A stretch of DNA of 16,457 nt from Terrisporobacter othiniensis (GTDB lineage: Bacteria; Bacillota; Clostridia; Peptostreptococcales; Peptostreptococcaceae). The first letter of the stretch is position 1; every line of letters starts with the position of its first letter. The notes below the pieces were generated by a model, which ran no database searches, was not told the DNA's origin, and worked only from the letters and a program-made list of their open reading frames with translations. Where the stretch lies: positions 1 through 16,457 of the forward strand of contig NZ_JWHR01000162.1 of the NCBI RefSeq assembly GCF_000808015.1, in the 5' to 3' direction. The translations under genes and the position numbers were made by a program. Positions 5,973 to 13,216 of this stretch are shown piece by piece.

Positions 5973-7403
5973 ATGTCTGGGGAAAATATAGTTAAAGAAA
6001 ATAAAATGGGAACAATGCCTATAAATAAACTACTAATAAGCATGTCGCTACCGATGATGATATCCATGTTAGTTCAAGCACTATATAATGTTGTTGATAG
6101 TATATTTGTATCAAAAATTAGTGAAAATGCACTTACCGCTGTTTCTCTAGCTTTTCCAGTACAAAATTTTATGATTGCTGTTGGAGTAGGTACAGGAGTA
6201 GGTATAAATGCACTACTTTCAAGATCTTTAGGTGAAAAAAAGTTCGAAGAAGCTAATAGAGCTGCAAGCAATGGTGTTTTTTTAGCTGTCATGAGTTATT
6301 TATTATTTTTACTAATAGGTATATTATTTAGCAAAAAGTTTTTTCAATGGCAAACAGATATTAAGGATATTGTAGATGGTGGATATTTCTATTTAATTAT
6401 AGTTACTACTTGTTCTTTTGGTATGTACGGTCAAATAGTATTTGAAAAATTAATGCAGTCAACAGGAAAAACATTTTATTCTATGATTACACAAATAACT
6501 GGCGCAGTTATAAACATAATATTAGATCCAATATTAATTTTTGGATTATTGGGCTTTCCTAAATTGGGCATATCTGGAGCTGCTATTGCAACTGTCATAG
6601 GTCAAAGTAGTGGGATGATGTTGGGTATTTATTTAAATAGTACAAAGAATAAGGAAATAAAAGTGAAAATAAAAGGATTTAAACCTAGTTTAAAAACTAT
6701 AAGAGATATATATTCAGTAGGTATTCCGTCTATCATAATGGCATCTATAGGTTCAATTATGACTTTTGGAATAAATAAAATATTACTTGTGTTTACATCT
6801 ACTGCAACTGCTGTGTTCGGGGTGTATTTTAAATTACAAAGTTTTATATTCATGCCTGTATTTGGTATAAATAATGGTATGGTGCCAATTATTTCTTATA
6901 ATTATGGTGCAAAGCACAAAGATAGATTAATGGAAACTGTAAAGATTAGTATTATTTATGCAATAGGTATAATGATTATTGGTTTAGTTATATTTCAGCT
7001 TTTACCAAAACAGTTATTAGGGTTATTTAGTGCGTCTGAAGAAATGATAAGTATTGGAACACCAGCTCTTAGAATAATTAGTATTAGCTTTTTATTTGCA
7101 GGATATTGCATAGTTGTAAGTTCTATGTTTCAAGCACTTGGTAATGGAGTTATGAGTTTAATTGTATCAATAGGGAGACAGTTAGTTGTATTACTTCCTG
7201 CAGCATACTTATTATCTAGAACTAATAATTTAAACCTAGTATGGTGGGCCTTTCCTATTGCAGAGCTAGCTTCTGTTTTTTTAAGTGTCATAGGGTTTAA
7301 ATATGTGTACAAGAAGGAAATAGTTCCTTTAGTTAACAATGAAGAGAAATATAATCACGAAGATAATAAAGTTAAGATTTTAGAATGTACAAATGAGACT
7401 TAA
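5973..7403 (+). CDS. MATE-family efflux transporter
   Basis: This multidrug/toxin exporter of 476 residues in the cytoplasmic membrane is driven by a cation gradient. It shows two homologous MatE halves of about six membrane segments each. The opening LLISMSLPMMISMLVQALYN is the typical first helix, with the DSIFVSKI turn after it. The middle half-repeat restarts at about residue 245 (IYSVGIPSIIMASIGSIM). A charged tail of about 30 residues ends the protein. Length is normal for the family, and it resembles the DinF/VmrA-like clostridial branch. GGGGGAG lies about 10 nt before the ATG; an alternative in-frame ATG is at residue 12. It is expressed alone, from a promoter with a structured leader, and ends in a terminator. 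Substrates cannot be inferred. Confidence 0.92.
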   Translation: MSGENIVKENKMGTMPINKLLISMSLPMMISMLVQALYNVVDSIFVSKISENALTAVSLAFPVQNFMIAVGVGTGVGINALLSRSLGEKKFEEANRAASNGVFLAVMSYLLFLLIGILFSKKFFQWQTDIKDIVDGGYFYLIIVTTCSFGMYGQIVFEKLMQSTGKTFYSMITQITGAVINIILDPILIFGLLGFPKLGISGAAIATVIGQSSGMMLGIYLNSTKNKEIKVKIKGFKPSLKTIRDIYSVGIPSIIMASIGSIMTFGINKILLVFTSTATAVFGVYFKLQSFIFMPVFGINNGMVPIISYNYGAKHKDRLMETVKISIIYAIGIMIIGLVIFQLLPKQLLGLFSASEEMISIGTPALRIISISFLFAGYCIVVSSMFQALGNGVMSLIVSIGRQLVVLLPAAYLLSRTNNLNLVWWAFPIAELASVFLSVIGFKYVYKKEIVPLVNNEEKYNHEDNKVKILECTNET

Positions 7404-7407
7404 AATG

Positions 7408-7443
7408 AAAAAGGGTAGTAATATTTATATTATTACTCTTTTT
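7408..7443 (+). terminator. Intrinsic terminator of the MATE gene
   Basis: A 16-bp stem with two G-T pairs joins 7408-7423 and 7428-7443 around a TTTA loop and ends in five T. Confidence 0.88.
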
Positions 7444-7517
7444 ACATGTAAGGAAATTATATTTCTTTCAAAACTGTGAGAAACTCATGAAACTAAATAA
7501 TGCCAACCAATATTGAG

Positions 7518-7638
7518 ATGTAAAAAAGTTAGTTTTTGATCAACGGAGTTACATAAAATTTCATATCGCCCACACAGTGGCTTAAAGTGGTAATGAAGAC
7601 ATCTCGTTGGTGATATGAAGAAAGCGAATTTTTTACAT
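7518..7638 (+). repeat. Dispersed mosaic palindromic repeat, copy C, with 10-bp terminal inverted repeats
   Basis: ATGTAAAAAA (7518-7527) and TTTTTTACAT (7629-7638) are exact inverted termini bounding about 121 bp. Inside, TTCATATC (7560-7567) is inverted as GATATGAA (7612-7619). CGCCCACACAGTGGCTTAAA (7568-7587) matches the module in copy E, and GCGAATTTTTTA is the common end. Confidence 0.65.
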
Positions 7639-7728
7639 GGGATAAACTTAATAATATTATTATATATTAGATTAATCTGCTTAAAATTATATTTCTAAGG
7701 GTAATTTTAATTTATATGTAAGATATTG

Positions 7729-7737
7729 TGGTATAAT
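7729..7737 (+). promoter_or_regulatory. Extended -10 promoter for the U32-map operon
   Basis: TGG TATAAT (7729-7737) fits the extended -10 pattern TGnTATAAT. No good -35 is visible, which is acceptable for extended -10 promoters. This predicts a leader of about 100 nt. Confidence 0.55.
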
Positions 7738-7845
7738 AAGTATGAAAAAGTTCAAACAGAACATATTTATAATATCTTAATTAGATAATAAAAATATATT
7801 AATTGTATATATTACTAGAAATATATGAAATATGAAGGAGATAAA

Positions 7846-9084
7846 ATGAGAAAAGTAGAATTATTAGCCCCCGCTGGTGATTTAGAAAAATTAAAAATAG
7901 CATTTGAATATGGAGCAGATGCAGTTTATATAGGTGGAGAAATTTTTGGGATGAGATCAGCAGCCAAGAATTTTACTAAGGAAAATATGATAGAGGGTGT
8001 AAACTTCGCCCACGAAAGAAACAAGAAAGTTTTTGTTACTTGCAATATAATACCTAGAAGTGAAGATTTAGAATTACTTAGAAATTATTTATTAGAGTTA
8101 GATGAGATTGGAGTAGATGCTGTAATAGTATCAGATCCAGGCGTGTTTAAAATAGTAAGAGAAACTATACCTAACATGGAAATTCATATAAGTACTCAAG
8201 CAAGTACAACAAACTATACTGCTGCAAACTTCTGGTATAACCAAGGAGCTCAAAGAATAGTAACAGCAAGAGAGCTATCTTTTGAAGAAACGAAAGAAAT
8301 AAGAGAACATATTCCACAGGATATGGATATAGAGGCATTTGTACACGGAGCAATGTGTATGTCTTATTCAGGGAAATGTACAATAAGTAATTATACGACA
8401 GGAAGAGATGCAAACAAAGGTTCATGTGCTCAATCTTGTAGATGGAAGTACACTTTAATGGAAGAAAATAATGGTGAGTATACTCCTGTAGTAGATGATA
8501 TAGATCCAGAATTCTTCTTTAATACTAAAGATTTATGCATGATAGAGTATATACCACAAATTTTTGACAGTGGAATTACTTCTTTAAAAATAGAAGGAAG
8601 AATGAAAACAGCTTATTATGTAGCAACTACAGTAAGAGCTTATAGAATGGCTATAGATGAATACTACAAAGATCCTAAAAATTGGAAGTTTAATCCTATT
8701 TGGTTGGAAGAGCTGAAAAAAGGAAGTCATAGAGATTACTCTACAGGATTTTTCTTAAATAGACCTGATGAAAATTCTAATAATTATAAATCAGCTTCTT
8801 ATATAAGAAATTATGATTTTATAGGATTAGTCAAAGGTTATGAAGAAGAAACTGGATTATATATAGTTGAGCAAAGAAATAAAATGTATGTAGGAGATAA
8901 AATTGAAGTTATAGGACCTTACAAAGATACAATGTTTACGACAATAGAAGAAATGTATGATGAAGATGGAAATCCGATTGAATCAGCACCTCATGCAAGA
9001 CAAATAGTCAAAATGAAGGTTACAATAAAGCTAGAAGAAAATTATATATTAAGAAAGCCTATAGAAAAAACAAGAATTTTATAG
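7846..9084 (+). CDS. U32-family protein (peptidase U32 / RlhA-TrhP-like RNA hydroxylation factor)
   Basis: A longer frame opens at 7825, but GAAGGAG lies inside it at 7834-7840, so the ATG at 7846 is the real start (412 residues). The family signature EAFVHGAMCMSYSGKC is at residues 163-178. The conserved cysteines C171, C178, C194 and C198 are those thought to hold an iron-sulfur cluster. The N-terminal VELLAPAGDLEKLKIAFEYG opens a TIM-barrel-like fold. Although annotated historically as collagenase/peptidase U32, characterised relatives (E. coli RlhA and TrhP; B. subtilis YrrN/YrrO) act in prephenate-dependent hydroxylation of 23S rRNA or of tRNA U34. Size fits the YrrO/TrhP branch. RNA modification is therefore the better guess, not proven here. 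It shares an operon with the aminopeptidase 27 nt downstream. Confidence 0.88.
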   Translation: MRKVELLAPAGDLEKLKIAFEYGADAVYIGGEIFGMRSAAKNFTKENMIEGVNFAHERNKKVFVTCNIIPRSEDLELLRNYLLELDEIGVDAVIVSDPGVFKIVRETIPNMEIHISTQASTTNYTAANFWYNQGAQRIVTARELSFEETKEIREHIPQDMDIEAFVHGAMCMSYSGKCTISNYTTGRDANKGSCAQSCRWKYTLMEENNGEYTPVVDDIDPEFFFNTKDLCMIEYIPQIFDSGITSLKIEGRMKTAYYVATTVRAYRMAIDEYYKDPKNWKFNPIWLEELKKGSHRDYSTGFFLNRPDENSNNYKSASYIRNYDFIGLVKGYEEETGLYIVEQRNKMYVGDKIEVIGPYKDTMFTTIEEMYDEDGNPIESAPHARQIVKMKVTIKLEENYILRKPIEKTRIL

Positions 9085-9111
9085 ATATTTATTAAGGAAG
9101 TGAGAGTATAA

Positions 9112-9978
9112 ATGATTATAGGAAGAAATGACAAATGTTGGTGTGGAAGTGGCGAAAAATATAAAAAATGCCATATGAAATTTGATGAAAAATTAAAAGA
9201 ATTTAAATCAAAAGGTTATGAAGTACCACATAGAAGTTTAATAAAAAATCAAGAACAAATAGAAAAAATAAAAGCAAGTGCTAAAATAAATAATGAAATA
9301 TTAGACTTAGTTGGAAAAGAGATAAAAGCAGGTATGACTACTGAAGAAATTGATAAAATAGTTCATGACTATACAATTTCACAAGGAGCTGTACCAGCAC
9401 CACTAGGATACAGTGGATTTCCTAAAAGTTGTTGTACATCAGTAAATGATCAAATATGTCATGGTATACCAGATGGATATGTTTTAAAAGATGGGGATAT
9501 AGTAAATGTTGATGTTTCTACCATATTAGACGGATATTATTCAGATGCATCTAGAATGTATATGATAGGTGAAGTATCTGATAATGCTAAGAAATTAGTT
9601 GAAGTTACCAAAGAATGTATGATAAAAGGTATAGAAGCTGTTAAACCATGGACTAGACTTGGTAATGTTGGATACACAATAGAGCAACTTGCAAAATCTA
9701 ATGGATACTCTGTAGTTAGAGAATTTGGAGGACATGGTATAGGATTAGACTTCCATGAAGACCCATTTGTATTCCACTATGGTACAAGAGAAGAAGGAAT
9801 GCTTATGGTTCCAGGAATGATATTTACTATAGAGCCAATGATAAATGAAGGGCACCATGAACTATATATAGATGCAGATAATGGTTGGACATCTTATACT
9901 GATGATGGAAAACTTTCTGCACAATGGGAAAATATGATACTTGTAACTGAAGATGGATGTGAAATATTAGCATATTAA
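9112..9978 (+). CDS. map: Methionine aminopeptidase type I with N-terminal SEC-C zinc domain
   Basis: It removes the initiator methionine from nascent proteins at the ribosome. Residues 4-22 form a SEC-C metal-binding motif (C9, C11, C20, H21). The catalytic domain starts at about residue 45. All metal ligands of the family are present: D134, D145, H208, E241 and E273, with H117 of the CHGIP motif as the active-site histidine. At 288 residues it is about 40 longer than the minimal enzyme because of the SEC-C segment, as in other SEC-C-bearing methionine aminopeptidases. AGGAAGTGAGAG lies upstream of the ATG. Unlike the usual map genes of Firmicutes, it is not in the ribosomal protein operon with adk and secY, so it may be a second copy. 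Terminator follows. Confidence 0.95.
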   Translation: MIIGRNDKCWCGSGEKYKKCHMKFDEKLKEFKSKGYEVPHRSLIKNQEQIEKIKASAKINNEILDLVGKEIKAGMTTEEIDKIVHDYTISQGAVPAPLGYSGFPKSCCTSVNDQICHGIPDGYVLKDGDIVNVDVSTILDGYYSDASRMYMIGEVSDNAKKLVEVTKECMIKGIEAVKPWTRLGNVGYTIEQLAKSNGYSVVREFGGHGIGLDFHEDPFVFHYGTREEGMLMVPGMIFTIEPMINEGHHELYIDADNGWTSYTDDGKLSAQWENMILVTEDGCEILAY

Positions 9979-9983
9979 ATAGT

Positions 9984-10014
9984 AAAAGAACACTTATATA
10001 AGTGTTCTTTTTTT
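9984..10014 (+). terminator. Intrinsic terminator after map
   Basis: AAAAGAACACTT (9984-9995) pairs perfectly with AAGTGTTCTTTT (10000-10011) around ATAT, with the T tract running to 10014. Confidence 0.94.
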
Positions 10015-10090
10015 ATATAAGGATATTATAGTGCTTTTAAATTTGTTTAAAACTCGTTAAGGTACGTGATATTATTCTCAATCTTAATGA

Positions 10091-10140
10091 AATGAAGTGT
10101 AGCGCTCACTCAGTGGCTTGAGCCAAGTAAATTTTTTATT
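10091..10140 (+). repeat. Dispersed mosaic palindromic repeat, copy D (short)
   Basis: AAGTGTAG (10095-10102) followed by CxCTCACTCAGTGGCTT aligns with copy E read in reverse. It ends in AAATTTTTTATT like the other copies. It lacks the GGGCGAAGC module of copies A and B. Confidence 0.6.
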
Positions 10141-10232
10141 GTAGGGAGATTATGAAACCTTTGAATAGTGAAATTTTATATGAATTAAATAAGTATAATG
10201 AATAAATAATATATAATAATTAGATATTAATG

Positions 10233-10261
10233 TTCACAATAATAAATATATATAATATAAT
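10233..10261 (+). promoter_or_regulatory. Promoter of ldh
   Basis: TTCACA (10233-10238) and TATAAT (10256-10261) are 17 bp apart. The predicted start, near 10268, falls on the Rex-like site. The surrounding AT repeats offer other -10 candidates. Confidence 0.55.
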
Positions 10262-10265
10262 ATAT

Positions 10266-10283
10266 TTGACAAAAAAATAACAG
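10266..10283 (+). promoter_or_regulatory. Candidate Rex (NADH-responsive repressor) operator
   Basis: TTGACAAAAAAATAACAG matches 10 of 14 fixed positions of the clostridial Rex consensus TTGTTAAnnnnTTAACAA. It sits at the predicted transcription start of ldh, just before the AGGAGG ribosome binding site (10289-10294). Fermentative dehydrogenase genes are classical Rex targets, but AT-rich sequence gives chance matches easily. Confidence 0.4.
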
Positions 10284-10299
10284 ACTTCAGGAGGATAAT

Positions 10300-11244
10300 A
10301 TGAAAAAAAATAAAGTGGTTATAGTTGGAGCTGGTATGGTAGGGATGAGCTATGCATACTCAATGGTAAACCAAGGAACATGTGAAGAACTTGTATTAAT
10401 CGATATAGATAAAAATAGGACTGTGGGTGAAGCCTTAGATTTAAATCATGGACTTAGTTATGCACCTAGAAAAATGAAGATTTATTCAGGTGATTATAGT
10501 GACTGTAGTGATGCAAACATAATTTGCATAACAGCAGGAGCCACTCAAGTTCCAGGAGAAACAAGACTTGACTTGTTACATAAAAATACTAAAATAATGA
10601 AATCAATAGTTGGAGAAATAAAAAAGACTAGCTTTAATGGAATAATTATAGTTGCATCAAATCCAGTAGATATTATGACTTATGTTGTTTGGAAAGCATC
10701 AGGATATGATAAAACAAAAGTAATGGGATCTGGAACTACACTTGATACAGCTAGACTTAGATTTGGATTAGGTGAAAGGCTTGGAGTTACACCGAAATCT
10801 ATACATGCTTATGTTATGGGAGAACATGGTGATTCTCAATTTGTTGCATGGAGTTATGCTTTAATGGGAGTTCAACCAATATATCAAGTAGCTTCTAAAA
10901 AAGATGCAAAAGTTAAATTTGAAGACCTAGAACTAATAGAAGATGAAGTAAGAAATATTGCCTACAAAATAATAGATTGTAAAAAATCAACTTATTATGG
11001 AATAGGAATGGCATTAGCTAGAATTACAAAAGCCATACTAGAAAATGAAAATAGCATATTAACAGTGTCATCATATTTGGATGATAAATACGGACATAAT
11101 GATGTATTTATTGCAGTTCCAAGTATAGTAAATGAAAATGGAGTTAGAGAAGTAATAGAGCTTCCTTTAGAAAAAGAAGAAAAATCTAAGTTAGATAATT
11201 CAATAGAAATAATGAAAGAAAATATATGTAAGTTAGATATATAA
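10300..11244 (+). CDS. ldh: L-lactate dehydrogenase
   Basis: This cytoplasmic enzyme reduces pyruvate to L-lactate with NADH, regenerating NAD+ in fermentation. The NAD-binding motif GAGMVGMSYAY starts at residue 10, and D35/D37 end the second strand. The substrate-specificity residue is Gln (Q83 in AGATQVPGETR), equivalent to Q102 of vertebrate LDH and not the Arg of malate dehydrogenase, so lactate rather than malate is expected. R89, D149, R152 and H176 (GEHGDS) give the catalytic set. At 314 residues it has normal length. AGGAGG lies six nt before the ATG. It is a monocistronic unit, with a promoter and Rex-like site upstream and a long terminator downstream. Confidence 0.95.
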   Translation: MKKNKVVIVGAGMVGMSYAYSMVNQGTCEELVLIDIDKNRTVGEALDLNHGLSYAPRKMKIYSGDYSDCSDANIICITAGATQVPGETRLDLLHKNTKIMKSIVGEIKKTSFNGIIIVASNPVDIMTYVVWKASGYDKTKVMGSGTTLDTARLRFGLGERLGVTPKSIHAYVMGEHGDSQFVAWSYALMGVQPIYQVASKKDAKVKFEDLELIEDEVRNIAYKIIDCKKSTYYGIGMALARITKAILENENSILTVSSYLDDKYGHNDVFIAVPSIVNENGVREVIELPLEKEEKSKLDNSIEIMKENICKLDI

Positions 11245-11282
11245 ATAAGAAAAAGATACTTTTTAAGTATCTTTTTCTTATT
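11244..11282 (+). terminator. Intrinsic terminator of ldh
   Basis: An 18-bp perfect stem joins 11244-11261 and 11265-11282, overlapping the stop codon, with a TTT loop and T runs inside the 3' arm. Confidence 0.9.
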
Positions 11283-11393
11283 ATGATGGAAAGTATAATT
11301 AATACATATAAAGTACATAATTAATTCATATGTAATTCATACAAATTTGATAATATTTTCTCATGGAAAAATTATTTGAAAGGAGGTATTAAA

Positions 11394-11702
11394 ATGAAAA
11401 AAATTAATAAGAAAGCTATTTTACCAATATTGTTATATGTGGTTGCTGCAATTATAGCGATTTATTCTATATTTACAATATATACTTCATACACTTATAT
11501 TTCTAGTCTTGCGACAGCTGGTAGCATAGTTATAAAAGATCAGTTAGCAGATGTAATAAGCTACTATGTAAGTGCATCAATTCCTTATGTATTTTATGCA
11601 ATAGTAGTTTGGGCAATAGGATACATAATAAACAAATTAAATAGCTTAAGTCCTTCTATTATTAATAAAGAAGAAAATAAGCTAGAAGAAAAAATAGATT
11701 AA
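11394..11702 (+). CDS. Hypothetical membrane protein with two TM segments
   Basis: I do not recognise the family. A frame opens at TTG 11376, but the AAAGGAGG ribosome binding site at 11379-11386 points to ATG 11394, giving 102 residues. After a basic N-terminus (MKKINKK), TM1 is at about residues 9-30. A Ser/Thr/Tyr-rich loop of about 30 residues follows, then TM2 at about 61-81 and a charged C-terminal tail. The positive-inside rule suggests both ends are cytoplasmic. It stands alone between the ldh terminator and the convergent nhaA gene, so context gives no function. Confidence 0.75.
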   Translation: MKKINKKAILPILLYVVAAIIAIYSIFTIYTSYTYISSLATAGSIVIKDQLADVISYYVSASIPYVFYAIVVWAIGYIINKLNSLSPSIINKEENKLEEKID

Positions 11703-11751
11703 AATAAAAAGTAGCTATCGCTTTAATATGTGAATAGCTATTTTTTATTTT
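11701..11751. terminator. Bidirectional terminator between convergent genes
   Basis: 11701-11718 pairs with 11734-11751 (18 bp with one G-T pair) around a 15-nt loop. A runs on one side and T runs on the other let it serve both the membrane protein (plus strand) and nhaA (minus strand, stop at 11755). Confidence 0.85.
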
Positions 11752-11754
11752 AAT

Positions 11755-12912
11755 CTATATAATATGTAATTCCTTAAATGTTTTTATGCATAAGGATGAA
11801 AGTATTATGGATGTTAAGCTACTAATCAAGATACATATCCTAGCTATGCCTATAAGCTCTGTATTACCCATAAAAGCAACTTCTGATACAAATATAGACA
11901 TGGTAAAACCGATACTAGATATTAGAGAAACAATAAATACGCAGGTCCAATTTAGTTCCTTAGGTTTTTTTGATAATCCTATTAAATTACTCATATATGT
12001 AAACAACATTATTCCTAATGGTTTTCCGATTAAAAGTCCAAGATATATACCTAAAAATATTGTGGGATATTTAGCCAGATTCAAATTAGAATCAATACTT
12101 ACTCCTGTATTAGAAAAAGCAAACAACGGAATAATAATAAGGCTATTAAAAATTTTAAAATATTTTATTATATAGTGAGACGTTGAATATTTCCTTTTGT
12201 AAGATGTTGTTGGTATACCTATTGCTAAAAGTATTCCACTTAAAGTTGAATGAATTCCGCTAAGATGAATAAAGTACCATAAACATACTCCTAATATAAG
12301 ATAGTAAAGTACACTTTCGATTTTAAATATTTTATTTCCAATACAAATTATAAAAAGACAAACAAGAGCTAAAATAAAAAAAGATAAATTAATTTTTGAG
12401 GAATAAACAGTACCTATTAGCAATATGGATACTAAATCATCTACTACGGCTAAAGATAATAAAAACATCTTTATTGAAGGATTTAAGTATTTACTAAATA
12501 AAAAATAAATACCCATAGAAAAGGCGATATCTGTAGATATAGGTATACAAATCCCACTAATATATTTTGTATTTAAATTAAAATATGTAAAAATTATAGC
12601 GGGCATTATGACACCACCAATGGATGCAATTACAGGAAAAGATGCTTTTTTAAAAGATGATAAGCTTCCAAATAAAACCTCTTCTTTTATTTCTAATCCT
12701 GCCAATAAAAAAAATATAGACATAAGAAAATCATTTACAAAGCTATGTAAACTAAAGTCATTCACTATATAAGTGTTATAAAAAAAATTATCATATAAGT
12801 ATTTGTAGGGACTATTACATATATACAGTGCAATAATAGTTGCTAAAATAAGTAATATACTAGTAATAGGCTCTATTTCAATATTAAATAATTTTTTATG
12901 TTTTTTTATCAT
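11755..12912 (-). CDS. nhaA: Na+/H+ antiporter NhaA
   Basis: This cytoplasmic-membrane antiporter expels Na+ (or Li+) in exchange for protons and supports pH and sodium homeostasis. At 385 residues it has the family length. Key residues all match E. coli NhaA: STDIAF with D128 (as D133), AVVDDL with D158 and D159 (as D163/D164), GIHSTLSG with H221 (as H225) and GKPLG with K297 (as K300). The IFFLLAGLEIKEE motif (66-78) is also intact. AGGTGATAAT precedes the ATG on the minus strand. It is the only leftward gene here and is divergent from queT; the repeat copy E lies between them. Confidence 0.95.
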   Translation of the reverse strand: MIKKHKKLFNIEIEPITSILLILATIIALYICNSPYKYLYDNFFYNTYIVNDFSLHSFVNDFLMSIFFLLAGLEIKEEVLFGSLSSFKKASFPVIASIGGVIMPAIIFTYFNLNTKYISGICIPISTDIAFSMGIYFLFSKYLNPSIKMFLLSLAVVDDLVSILLIGTVYSSKINLSFFILALVCLFIICIGNKIFKIESVLYYLILGVCLWYFIHLSGIHSTLSGILLAIGIPTTSYKRKYSTSHYIIKYFKIFNSLIIIPLFAFSNTGVSIDSNLNLAKYPTIFLGIYLGLLIGKPLGIMLFTYMSNLIGLSKKPKELNWTCVFIVSLISSIGFTMSIFVSEVAFMGNTELIGIARICILISSLTSIILSSLCIKTFKELHII

Positions 12913-12948
12913 ATTATCACCTCATGTTTAACAGTAATCTTTTGTTAC

Positions 12949-12977
12949 TATCTAAATTTAACAATAAAAAGAATCAA
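12949..12977 (-). promoter_or_regulatory. Candidate nhaA promoter
   Basis: On the minus strand, TTGATT (12972-12977) and TAGATA (12949-12954) are spaced 17 bp. The -35 abuts the conserved T-rich end of repeat copy E. Confidence 0.45.
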
Positions 12978-13068
12978 AAAATTTGCTTTGCTTGAGCGAC
13001 GCTTCGGCTAAACACTTTAAGTCACTGTGTGGGTACTACACTTTAGGCAACGACCTTGCTTAAAAAGT
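12971..13068 (-). repeat. Dispersed mosaic palindromic repeat, copy E (inverted)
   Basis: Read on the minus strand it has AAGTGTAG followed by ACCCACACAGTGACTT (13019-13043), then AAGTGTTTAGC and GCTCAAG as in copy A, ending in GCAAATTTTTT (12976-12986). It therefore joins modules seen separately in copies A, C and D. It occupies the divergent nhaA-queT region. Confidence 0.7.
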
Positions 13069-13133
13069 AAAATTACTTATATATGTATATGATTAATTAA
13101 TGAAATAAATATTAAATCTTATAAATTATCTTA

Positions 13134-13162
13134 TTGAGATATTTATTGATTTATAATATAAT
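13134..13162 (+). promoter_or_regulatory. Sigma-A-type promoter of queT
   Basis: TTGAGA (13134-13139) and TATAAT (13157-13162) are spaced by 17 bp. The predicted leader is only about 45-50 nt. I find no preQ1-I riboswitch pattern in it. Confidence 0.75.
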
Positions 13163-13216
13163 CGTTCATGTCGCATAATAATTAAATAAATATGAAATCA
13201 TGTTTTGGAGGATAAA

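Larger units (their letters stand above)
7444..7845. other. Intergenic region between the MATE and U32 genes
   Basis: No gene is visible on either strand in about 400 nt. It contains the MATE terminator edge, repeat copy C (7518-7638) and the extended -10 promoter for the downstream operon (7729-7737). Confidence 0.6.
10015..10299. other. Intergenic region between map and ldh
   Basis: Together with the terminator this gap is about 320 nt. I see no gene. It holds repeat copy D (10091-10140), then a very AT-rich stretch with the ldh promoter and a Rex-like site. Confidence 0.6.

Noticed and set aside
7825..7845. Upstream ATG 7825 as start of the U32 gene
   Set aside because: The GAAGGAG ribosome binding site lies downstream of it, at ideal distance from ATG 7846, and the first seven residues are not part of the conserved domain.
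8171..8425. 84-codon minus-strand frame within the U32 gene, Leu/Tyr-rich
   Set aside because: It covers the conserved U32 signature on the other strand and lacks a start context; a compositional artefact.
10266..10271. TTGACA as the -35 box of ldh
   Set aside because: A -10 box at proper spacing would overlap the AGGAGG ribosome binding site and leave almost no leader. The upstream TTCACA-TATAAT pair is a better promoter.
11786..12175. 129-codon plus-strand frame inside nhaA
   Set aside because: It is the shadow of nhaA, whose reading frame carries every catalytic residue on the minus strand.
329..13068. CRISPR array or tRNA/rRNA explanation for the GC-richer intergenic blocks
   Set aside because: The blocks are scattered kilobases apart rather than regularly spaced. 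They show no cloverleaf, T-loop GTTCRA or rRNA-like sequence that I could find.
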